Shown here in pieces: positions 57,691-64,000 of a stretch of 64,000 nt of DNA (its first letter is position 1; each line of letters opens with the position of its first letter). The notes under the pieces were generated by a model. That model worked only from the letters and a program-made list of their open reading frames with translations, did no database searches and was not told where the DNA came from. The DNA is from Pseudomonas sp. MPC6 (GTDB lineage: Bacteria > Pseudomonadota > Gammaproteobacteria > Pseudomonadales > Pseudomonadaceae): NCBI RefSeq assembly GCF_006094435.1, contig NZ_CP034783.1:3809001-3873000 (forward strand), read 5' to 3'. Both the position numbers and the translations under genes were made by a program.

Positions 57691-58332
57691 TCAGAGGCTG
57701 GCATCGACCATGCCGTGACGAACCGCCAACAGCGTCAACTCGACATCACTGCTGATCGAAAGCTTTTCGAAAATGCGGTAACGGTAGGTATTCACGGTTT
57801 TTGGCGACAGGCACAGCTTGTCGGAGATGATCTGCACTTTCTGACAGCCGACAATCATCAGCGCGATCTGGATTTCCCGTTCCGACAGTGCATCGAACGG
57901 TGAATCGTTGGTCGGCTGGAAGGACTTGATCGCCAGTTGCTGGGCAATCTGCGGGCTGATGTAGCGTTGCCCGGCAAACACCAGGCGAATCGCCTGGACC
58001 ATTTCCGGCAACCCGGCGCCCTTGGTCAGGTAACCCGCGGCACCGGCCTGCAGCAACCGGGTAGGAAACGGGTCTTCTTCGCACACGGTGACCGCGACGA
58101 CCTTGATGTCCGGATGACTGCGCAATAATTTGCGCGTGGCTTCAAGACCGCCGATTCCCGGCATCTTGACGTCCATCAGTACCACATCGGGTTTCAACTC
58201 ACGCGCCTTGAGCAGGGATTCTTCACCTGATTCAGCCTGGCCGACCACTTGCAGGCCATCGATGTCAGCCAGCATTCGTGTAATGCCTGTACGAACGAGA
58301 TCATGGTCATCGACTACTAGCACCCTAATCAA
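57691..58332 (-). CDS. gacA: Response regulator GacA
   Basis: The 213-residue response regulator of the GacS/GacA system controls small RNAs and secondary metabolism. The receiver domain has the acidic pair VVDDHD, the phosphoacceptor Asp54 in LMDVKMPG and Lys in LTKGAG. The C-terminal LuxR-type helix-turn-helix reads [17 protein letters not shown]. The start codon is TTG (58330-58332; TTGATTAGGGTG), which is the known start of gacA in fluorescent pseudomonads. The conserved uvrC follows. Confidence 0.97.
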   Translation of the reverse strand: MIRVLVVDDHDLVRTGITRMLADIDGLQVVGQAESGEESLLKARELKPDVVLMDVKMPGIGGLEATRKLLRSHPDIKVVAVTVCEEDPFPTRLLQAGAAGYLTKGAGLPEMVQAIRLVFAGQRYISPQIAQQLAIKSFQPTNDSPFDALSEREIQIALMIVGCQKVQIISDKLCLSPKTVNTYRYRIFEKLSISSDVELTLLAVRHGMVDASL

Positions 58333-58459
58333 GCAGACACCTCGCGATATGGTCTTATTGGGTTGCTCGACACCTTAGCAAAAAGCGCCTGGCAGACCTA
58401 GCGGCACGCGCTATATAAACAGTATCAATAGTTCTTGAAAGGCTTGCCGTATACGTGTC

Positions 58460-58906
58460 TTAGCCCTGCACCCCGTCGATCTCGCGCTGCATTCTCAGGA
58501 AACACCCGTCCGTGCCAACGACTGCCAGTCCCTTTCTCTCATATAAAGCCCGTGCTGGATTGTTTTGGAAAACCGTCAGACGCAACGCCTGGCGTCGCTC
58601 CCGGCACGCCATGGCCAGCACCCGATCGATCACCCAGGCGCCGGCGCCCTGCCCTCGAAACGCCTCCAGGATGTGCAATTCGCGGATGTACAGGTCCCTG
58701 GCGTCCCGACTCAGGCTGACATAACCGAGCACGGTCTCGCCCTTCACGATCAACCAGTTCTCGCGCCCGGCCCAGCCGATATCGAAACCTTCGTCCAGCC
58801 ACAACAGATGATGCTGGATGTAGTAGCGCAGCATATTGTCGCAGGTCAGCCTTCGAGCGAAGTCGAGGTCCCGGAGCGTCGCCGGGCGTAATTCCAATGC
58901 CATCAA
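58460..58906 (-). CDS. GNAT family N-acetyltransferase
   Basis: This 148-residue protein has the GNAT core: LYIRELHILEAFRGQGAGAWVIDRVL (motif A with Q/RxxGxG/A) and ALRLTVFQNNPARALYERKGLAVVG (motif B). The substrate is unknown. It is monocistronic between gacA and the DAHP synthase leader. Confidence 0.88.
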   Translation of the reverse strand: MMALELRPATLRDLDFARRLTCDNMLRYYIQHHLLWLDEGFDIGWAGRENWLIVKGETVLGYVSLSRDARDLYIRELHILEAFRGQGAGAWVIDRVLAMACRERRQALRLTVFQNNPARALYERKGLAVVGTDGCFLRMQREIDGVQG

Positions 58907-59073
58907 GCCTCCACGACCGCCACTGTGTTCTGCCGCTGGCCCCAGGCCTCAAGTGTGTCACAACCTTCGACGCACTCAAGCGATAGACAACGCCATCGGC
59001 AATCGATAGCATTTTCTGATTGAATCTGCCTGCCGGCCTCTAGTAAGCTCGGTGCATTCATCGGAGACAGACC

Positions 59074-59202
59074 ATGTTCAACACCCTCTCACCGCTTCAG
59101 ACCGCCAGCGCCCTGCGCTCGGTCGCGGCTGCCCGGGTGAATGACGTCTGTGCTTCGGTCAGCTTTTATTTTGGGTATTGGTTTAGCCACTGGCGCGCCT
59201 GA
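59074..59202 (+). CDS. Leader peptide 1, Phe/Tyr/Trp-rich
   Basis: A 42-codon open frame with GGAG before its ATG ends in SFYFGYWFSHWRA, with three Phe, two Tyr and two Trp codons clustered in the last 13. It is followed 48 bp later by a strong terminator and then the DAHP synthase gene. This is the arrangement of transcription attenuation by aromatic aminoacyl-tRNA supply. The peptide itself need have no function. Confidence 0.8.
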   Translation: MFNTLSPLQTASALRSVAAARVNDVCASVSFYFGYWFSHWRA

Positions 59203-59250
59203 TACCCACACGGCGCCCACTTTAAACGGGTCGCCACCAGAGAATTCTCA

Positions 59251-59288
59251 ACCCCCGGTCGGCTTCCCGACCGGGGGTTTTGTTTTTT
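59251..59288 (+). terminator. Attenuator terminator of the DAHP synthase leader
   Basis: A perfect 12-bp stem ACCCCCGGTCGG / CCGACCGGGGGT with loop CTTC, followed by TTGTTTTTT. It lies between leader peptide 1 and the downstream genes, so read-through must be regulated. Confidence 0.9.
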
Positions 59289-59338
59289 CAGCCCTGCACA
59301 TTTTTTAGCGACATACCGATAACTCGAGGATTTCAACC

Positions 59339-59491
59339 ATGAACTACGCCACTTATTACCGTTACGACAGTTTTACCGCCTGGCGATTTAGCAGCCTCCG
59401 CTCGGGACAGCCTGCCGCCTCCGATCGGTCACCCACAGGTGGCAAGGACACACTCGCAGCCAATCCGGCCAATTGTCGAACACCCCAGTAG
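59339..59491 (+). CDS. Leader peptide 2, Tyr-rich
   Basis: A second short frame (50 codons) with GAGGA before its ATG begins MNYATYYRYDSFTAWRF: four Tyr, two Phe and one Trp within 17 residues. It ends 48 bp before the DAHP synthase start. No T-rich terminator follows it, so if it regulates, it may work through translation coupling or Rho. Its ribosome site and biased composition argue against chance. Confidence 0.65.
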   Translation: MNYATYYRYDSFTAWRFSSLRSGQPAASDRSPTGGKDTLAANPANCRTPQ

Positions 59492-59539
59492 GGCCGAGTG
59501 CGCGGGACTGAACCCGCCACCTGCCCAGGAAGCCTGAAC

Positions 59540-60613
59540 ATGAACTCGTCCGTCTCCGCTCTGCCGCTGTCCACCCTGAACCCTGCCAATGAAGCGCTGA
59601 CCCTGCGTCTGCCCAGCTCATTGCAACTCAAGCAGCAACTGCCTCTCAGCAACGCCCTGACCCGGCAAGTCGCTGCCCACCGCCAGGCGGTTCGCGCGAT
59701 CCTCGATGGCGAAGACTCCCGCCTGCTGGTGATCGTCGGCCCTTGCTCGATTCATGATCCCCGCTCAGCGCTCGAATACGCCACCCACCTTGCTCGCCTG
59801 GCCACCGACGTCAGCGATGAGATGCTCCTGGTGATGCGCGCCTATGTCGAAAAACCGCGCACCACAGTCGGCTGGAAAGGCCTGGCCTACGATCCGCACC
59901 TGGACGGCAGCGACGACATGGCGGGCGGCCTGACCCTGTCTCGCGAGTTGATGCGCGACATGCTCCAGCTGGGCTTGCCGATTGCCACCGAACTGCTGCA
60001 ACCGATGGCCGCCGGCTACTTCGACGACCTGCTCAGCTGGGTGGCGATCGGCGCCCGCACCACCGAATCGCAGATCCACCGGGAAATGGCCAGCGGCTTG
60101 GGCATGCCGGTCGGTTTCAAGAACGGCACCGATGGTGGCGTGACCGTCGCCAGCGACGCCATGCGCTCGGCCGCCCATCCCCATCGTCATTTCGGTGTCG
60201 ACAGTCAGGGGCATCCTGCAATCATCCAGACCCCTGGCAACCAGGACACTCACCTGGTGCTGCGCGGCGGCCATCGCGGACCGAACTACGACCGCGAGAG
60301 CGTCGCCCGGGTGCACAGCGACTTGACCAGGCTGCACATTCCGGCGCGGATCATGGTCGACTGCAGCCATGCCAACAGTGGCAAAGACCCGTTGCGGCAG
60401 CCAGAGGTGTTCAACGACGTACTTGAGCAACGCCTGCAAGGTGACCGATCGCTGATCGGGATGATGCTCGAGAGCCATTTGTTCGAAGGCTGCCAGGCGT
60501 TGAGCCCGTCGCTGCGGTACGGGGTGTCGGTCACCGACGGCTGCCTCGGCTGGACCGCGACCGAAGACGTGTTGCGCCAGGCGGCGATCCGGTTGCGGGC
60601 CCAGCGCGACTGA
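59540..60613 (+). CDS. 3-deoxy-7-phosphoheptulonate (DAHP) synthase, class I
   Basis: This 357-residue enzyme condenses phosphoenolpyruvate and erythrose 4-phosphate, the first step of aromatic amino acid synthesis. Family motifs include VGPCSIHDPRSALEYA, MRAYVEKPRTTVGWKG, GFKNGTDGGV, LRGGHRGPNYD and MVDCSHANSGKD. It is of the AroF/G/H class with feedback sensitivity. The Tyr-rich peptide just upstream suggests the Tyr-controlled isoenzyme, though this cannot be settled from sequence. AGGA precedes the ATG at 59540; earlier in-frame codons fall inside the leader. Confidence 0.94.
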   Translation: MNSSVSALPLSTLNPANEALTLRLPSSLQLKQQLPLSNALTRQVAAHRQAVRAILDGEDSRLLVIVGPCSIHDPRSALEYATHLARLATDVSDEMLLVMRAYVEKPRTTVGWKGLAYDPHLDGSDDMAGGLTLSRELMRDMLQLGLPIATELLQPMAAGYFDDLLSWVAIGARTTESQIHREMASGLGMPVGFKNGTDGGVTVASDAMRSAAHPHRHFGVDSQGHPAIIQTPGNQDTHLVLRGGHRGPNYDRESVARVHSDLTRLHIPARIMVDCSHANSGKDPLRQPEVFNDVLEQRLQGDRSLIGMMLESHLFEGCQALSPSLRYGVSVTDGCLGWTATEDVLRQAAIRLRAQRD

Positions 60614-60628
60614 CAGATCAATGACCCT

Positions 60629-60653
60629 CCGGAGGCAGGCGCGCTGCCTCCGG
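60629..60653 (+). terminator. Hairpin downstream of DAHP synthase
   Basis: A perfect 10-bp stem CCGGAGGCAG / CTGCCTCCGG with loop GCGCG, 15 bp after the stop codon. There is no T-run, so termination efficiency is uncertain. Confidence 0.55.
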
Positions 60654-60826
60654 CGAAAGGCTGTCCAGACCTTCCGGCAAAGACCTCATGTCCCTTCGAG
60701 ATTTCGTACTGTTTCCATTCCGCTTTCATCAGGCCAGCGCGGCTTTTTCATACATCGCACCCACGCTGGAGTGTTTTAGAGTGAGGCGCAAGCATCCCAT
60801 AACCTCCTATGAAAAAGGTATGAACA

Positions 60827-61708
60827 ATGCAACGGAATGCAACGACTCGCTACCCGATTCTGCTGGTCCATGGGCTCTTCGGTTTCGATCGCATCGGCCG
60901 GTTCGAGCTCTTCCATGACATCAAGCAAGCCCTCAGGAACGCCGGCGTCCGGGTGTTTGTCCCCCACCTGTCGGCCAGCCATAGCAACGAAGTCCGCGGC
61001 GACCAGCTGCTGGCGCAGATCGAGCGGGTGCTGGAAGGTACCGGCGCGAACAAGGTCAACCTCATCGGTCACAGCCAGGGCGCGCTGGCCGCGCGTTATG
61101 CGGCGGCGATTGCCCCCGGGGCCGTCGCATCGGTAACCTCCGTCAGCGGGCCGAATCACGGTTCGGAGCTGGCCGACGTCCTGCGCCAGGCCCTGACACC
61201 CGGACGCCTGTCAGAGCAGGTCGCCGAGGCCGTTGCCACCTTGTTCGCCGACTTTCTATCGGTACTCAGTGGCAATCGCCAGCTGCCGAAAAACGCCATT
61301 GCCGCGCTGAGTGCGCTGACCACCGAGGGCGTGGGCCTATTCAATAAAAAATACCCCCAAGGGCTGCCGCACACATGGGGTGGCAACGGCCATGAACTGG
61401 TCAACGGTGTTCGCTACTACTCCTGGAGCGGCACGCTGCAAGGGCGCCTCCTCGATCAAGGGCGCAATGCATTCGACCCGTTGCACGGATGTTGTCGGGC
61501 CTTCTCCCGTTATTTCACCACTGAAGCCAGGCAGAACGACGGCCTGGTCGGGCGCTACAGTTCTCATCTGGGCACCGTGATCCGCTCCGACTATGCGCTG
61601 GATCACTTCGACAGCATCAGTCAGATGGCCGGTCAGATCCGCAGAGGCATCGACCCGGTCGAGCTTTATGTAGAGCATGCCGAACGCTTGAAAAAGGCCG
61701 GACTGTGA
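60827..61708 (+). CDS. Triacylglycerol lipase, subfamily I.1 type
   Basis: This 293-residue alpha/beta-hydrolase resembles the short Pseudomonas lipases. The oxyanion loop YPILLVHGLFGFD is at the N-terminus, the nucleophile elbow is LIGHSQGALAARYA, and RQNDGLVGRYSSHLG holds the C-terminal His and calcium-site Asp. The catalytic acid probably lies near AFDPLHG. No signal peptide is visible: the oxyanion loop begins about 10 residues after the ATG. It is either cytoplasmic or exported by an unrecognised route. No lipase foldase gene is adjacent. Confidence 0.85.
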   Translation: MQRNATTRYPILLVHGLFGFDRIGRFELFHDIKQALRNAGVRVFVPHLSASHSNEVRGDQLLAQIERVLEGTGANKVNLIGHSQGALAARYAAAIAPGAVASVTSVSGPNHGSELADVLRQALTPGRLSEQVAEAVATLFADFLSVLSGNRQLPKNAIAALSALTTEGVGLFNKKYPQGLPHTWGGNGHELVNGVRYYSWSGTLQGRLLDQGRNAFDPLHGCCRAFSRYFTTEARQNDGLVGRYSSHLGTVIRSDYALDHFDSISQMAGQIRRGIDPVELYVEHAERLKKAGL

Positions 61709-61812
61709 CGAATGCCCCACTGCCGGCAGCCACGGAGGGAACTTTGGGAAGAAATAGGTAACTGAATCCGGTAGGCTCACCATTTTACTGAACATTGAAA
61801 GGAGTATTCCCC

Positions 61813-62094
61813 ATGGCTAAAGCCACTGCCCGCCACATCCTTGTTGCCAGCGAAGCCAAGTGCAACGAACTCAAGGCCCAAATCGAGGGTGGCGCCGATT
61901 TTGCCGAAATCGCCAAAGCCAACTCCACTTGCCCGTCCAGCCGTCAAGGCGGTGATCTGGGCTCGTTCGGTCCGGGCCAGATGGTCAAGGAATTCGACAC
62001 CGTGGTCTTCAGCGCACCGATCAACGTGGTGCAAGGCCCGGTAAAGACCCAATTCGGTTACCACTTGCTGGAAGTGACCAGTCGTCAGGACTGA
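61813..62094 (+). CDS. ppiC: Peptidyl-prolyl cis-trans isomerase, parvulin type
   Basis: A 93-residue single-domain parvulin: ARHILVASEAKCNELKAQI, the loop CPSSRQGGDLGSFGPGQMV, and QFGYHLLEVTSR at the end are the hallmark parts. It is cytoplasmic, without a signal peptide. AGGAG precedes the ATG at 61813. A terminator follows directly. Confidence 0.95.
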   Translation: MAKATARHILVASEAKCNELKAQIEGGADFAEIAKANSTCPSSRQGGDLGSFGPGQMVKEFDTVVFSAPINVVQGPVKTQFGYHLLEVTSRQD

Positions 62095-62115
62095 TCGATC
62101 CGCAGTTTCCTGCAT

Positions 62116-62147
62116 AACGGCCCGCCATTTGGTGGGCCGTTGTGTTT
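62116..62147 (+). terminator. Terminator of ppiC
   Basis: An 11-bp stem AACGGCCCGCC / GGTGGGCCGTT with one G-T pair and loop ATTT, followed by GTGTTT. It starts 22 bp after the ppiC stop. Confidence 0.8.
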
Positions 62148-62228
62148 CGGTCATGTGATACGGCTGGCGAGGGACGCGCCGCTAGCGTACAAATTGCGGT
62201 TATCGACCACCCGGCTCAAAGGCTGACA

Positions 62229-64000
62229 ATGCGACTGGCTTTCCCAACCTTGTTGTTCACTGCCGTGGCCCTGTTATCGGGTGCCGCCGGGGTGAATGCA
62301 ACACCGCAACATGCGCTGACCGTGTATGGCGAGCCGGCGAAGTATCCCGCCGACTTCAGTCATTTTGCCTACACCAACCTGCAAGCACCCAAGGGCGGCA
62401 CCCTGCGTCGTTCGGCGATCGAAATCGGCCATTTCGACCATATCCTGCCGTACATCGACAAGGGCATCGGCGTTACGCAGATCGACGGTTTGATCTATTC
62501 GCCCCTGGCCCAGCGCTCGCTGGACGAGCCTTACACCGTGTACGGCCTGGTGGCGCAGACGATGGAACGCGCCGATGACGGCTTGTCCCTGCGTTTCAAC
62601 CTCAACCCCAAGGCCCGTTTTGCCGATGGCCAGCCGATCACCGCCGAAGACGTGCGTTATACCTTCGAGCTGCTGATGACCCAGGGCAGCCTGCGTTATC
62701 GCACGCAATTCGCCGACGTCAAGGGCGTCGAAGTGGAGTCGCCACGCACCGTGCGTTTCGACTTCAAGAACAACGAAAACCGCACCCTGCCCCTGGATAT
62801 CGCGACCTTGCCGGTGTTTCCCGAGCACTGGTGGAAAACCCGCGACTTCGCCGGTGGCGGCGGATACGAGCCGCCGCTGGGCAGCGGCCCGTACCAGGTC
62901 GCCAAAGTCGACTCCGGGCGCAGCATCACCTTCAAGCGCAACCCCGACTGGTGGGGCAAGGACCTGCCGGTCAGCCGCGGCTTGTACAACTTCGACCATT
63001 TCAGCATCGAATATTTTGGCGATACCGACGTGGCGCGCCAGGTGCTGCGTGGCGGTGCCTACGACTACAACCGTGAATTTTCCGCCACCGGTTACTCGAT
63101 CGGCTACGACAGCCCGGCGCTGGGCGATGGGCGCCTGCAAAAGGCCCATCTGGCCCAAAGCGCCCCGCAATCGGCGCAAGGCTTCGTGTTCAATCTGCAA
63201 AATCCGCTGTTCCAGGACCGTCGCGTCCGCCAGGCCCTGGCCATGCTCTGGGATTTCGAGTGGAGCAACCGGCAGATGATGCGCGACCTGTATATCCGTC
63301 AGCAGAGCTTCTTCTCCAACACCGATCTCGCCGCGCGCAACCTGCCCGATGCCGCCGAGCTGGCGATTCTCGAGCCCCTTCGCGGACAGATCCCGGATGA
63401 GGTGTTCACCCAGGTCTTCGAGGCACCGAAAACCGATGGCAGCGGCGTCATTCGCGACAAACAGTTGCAGGCCCTGGCACTGCTGGAAGCCGCAGGCTGG
63501 AAGCCTGATGGCGATCAACTGGTGAACGCCGAAGGCAAGCCACTGAGCTTTACCTTCCTGGTCAGCCAGAACGGCATGGACCGCTTGCTCCTGCCGTACA
63601 AACGCACGCTGAAACAGATCGGCATCGACCTGAACATCCGTCGCATCGACTCGTCGCAGTACGTCAATCGCCTGATGTCCCGGGACTACGACATGATCGT
63701 GACCGGCTACCCGGTTACCACCTCGCCGGGTAATGAGCTGTACAACTACTTTGGCTCGGTGGCGGCCAACGATCCGGGCTCCAACAACTACATGGTGCTG
63801 AAGAACCCGGCGGTCGATACGCTGCTCAACGGCCTGGTTCGCGCCAACACCCAGGCCGACATGTTGCGCCATGCCCATGCGCTGGACCGGGTACTGCAAT
63901 GGAACTACTACTGGATTCCCAACTATTACCCGCCAGGCAGTTCGACCGTGTGGTGGAACCGCTTCGGCATTCCCAGCGTGCAAGCCAGCAATGACGAAGC
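62229..64000 (+). CDS. Extracellular peptide-binding protein of an ABC transporter, YejA type (runs off right edge)
   Basis: About 590 residues are visible. The signal peptide spans residues 1-25 (LLFTAVALLSGAAGVNA). It is a family 5 extracellular solute-binding protein: GGTLRRSAIEIGHFDHILPYI, the LNPKARFADGQPITAEDV block typical of peptide/opine binders, PLGSGPYQVAKVD and WNYYWIPNYYPPG. The last two resemble YejA-like proteins in the yejABEF microcin C/peptide system. The rest of the operon should lie to the right. The gene is intact as far as it is seen. Confidence 0.88.
   Translation, partial: MRLAFPTLLFTAVALLSGAAGVNATPQHALTVYGEPAKYPADFSHFAYTNLQAPKGGTLRRSAIEIGHFDHILPYIDKGIGVTQIDGLIYSPLAQRSLDEPYTVYGLVAQTMERADDGLSLRFNLNPKARFADGQPITAEDVRYTFELLMTQGSLRYRTQFADVKGVEVESPRTVRFDFKNNENRTLPLDIATLPVFPEHWWKTRDFAGGGGYEPPLGSGPYQVAKVDSGRSITFKRNPDWWGKDLPVSRGLYNFDHFSIEYFGDTDVARQVLRGGAYDYNREFSATGYSIGYDSPALGDGRLQKAHLAQSAPQSAQGFVFNLQNPLFQDRRVRQALAMLWDFEWSNRQMMRDLYIRQQSFFSNTDLAARNLPDAAELAILEPLRGQIPDEVFTQVFEAPKTDGSGVIRDKQLQALALLEAAGWKPDGDQLVNAEGKPLSFTFLVSQNGMDRLLLPYKRTLKQIGIDLNIRRIDSSQYVNRLMSRDYDMIVTGYPVTTSPGNELYNYFGSVAANDPGSNNYMVLKNPAVDTLLNGLVRANTQADMLRHAHALDRVLQWNYYWIPNYYPPGSSTVWWNRFGIPSVQASNDE

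Noticed and set aside
55874..57718. Long open frame (about 610 codons) antisense to uvrC, and similar ones antisense to dmpN (18115-19815) and the YejA-like gene (62274-63983)
   Set aside because: These are third-position GC shadows of well-identified genes. Their translations have low complexity and no motifs.
60688..60918. 76-codon frame before the lipase
   Set aside because: It runs into the lipase coding sequence in another frame and has no recognisable feature.

Overview
The window reads as a chromosome segment of a Pseudomonas, most likely of the P. fluorescens group. The grounds are: high-GC coding sequence outside the catabolic island; the gacA-uvrC-pgsA-tRNA-Gly block with the TTG start of gacA; the 23-bp repetitive extragenic palindromes typical of fluorescent pseudomonads (core TGTAGGAGC..GGCTTGCC..GCGA); perfect ANR/DNR boxes; and close similarity, recalled from memory, of TreS and the Nic enzymes to Pseudomonas proteins. 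No database search was possible, so the species is not fixed.

Layout. 1-4.6 kb is an anaerobic/denitrification block on the minus strand: the 5' part of nosR, hemN, a hemN paralogue that has lost its radical-SAM cysteines, a small CopD-like membrane protein and a CBS-pair protein. Three TTGAY-N4-ATCAA boxes sit about 65 bp upstream of nosR, the hemN-like gene and the copD-like gene. 4.6-7.8 kb is nirBD, preceded by a sigma54 promoter and a leader RNA with two hexaloop hairpins and a terminator, the arrangement expected of a NasT/ANTAR antitermination target. 8.0-8.6 kb is a nested extragenic repeat array. 8.7-16.5 kb carries treS (trehalose synthase), an AceE/MdeB-type E1, a LysR regulator, an EamA exporter and an SphA-type outer-membrane protein. 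16.6-23.4 kb is a multicomponent phenol hydroxylase operon (dmpKLMNOP order) divergent from its DmpR-type activator, with a sigma54 promoter and candidate UAS. 23.6-29.5 kb has a frameshifted ZIP transporter, a small protein, carboxynorspermidine synthase and decarboxylase, and a secreted M20 dipeptidase.

29.8-39.7 kb is a nitrogen-scavenging unit: a FadR-type regulator with a perfect palindromic operator, a HAAT-type ABC transporter (SBP, LivH, LivM, LivG, LivF), an M20 N-carbamoyl-type amidohydrolase, an amidase and a periplasmic M20D hydrolase. 40-55 kb is the most interesting part. It has the lower nicotinate pathway (nicX divergent from nicCDEF) but no nicAB. Next to it, in a lower-GC stretch ending at the 3' end of tRNA-Gly, are a three-component Rieske oxygenase (oxygenase, xylose-isomerase-like TIM barrel, reductase, ferredoxin), a MarR regulator, a formaldehyde-detoxifying dehydrogenase, a Tsx-like porin, a cytosine-permease-like transporter and an isochorismatase-fold hydrolase. 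A shared intergenic motif (AGGRTGYRYAC) links the two halves. My inference is a pathway for an N-methylated pyridine or pyridone that is demethylated to 6-hydroxynicotinate and then enters NicC.

55.1-64 kb is core chromosome: tRNA-Gly, pgsA, uvrC, gacA, a GNAT acetyltransferase, then a DAHP synthase gene preceded by two tandem aromatic-residue-rich leader peptides and a terminator, a lipase, a parvulin and the 5' part of a YejA-like peptide-binding protein.
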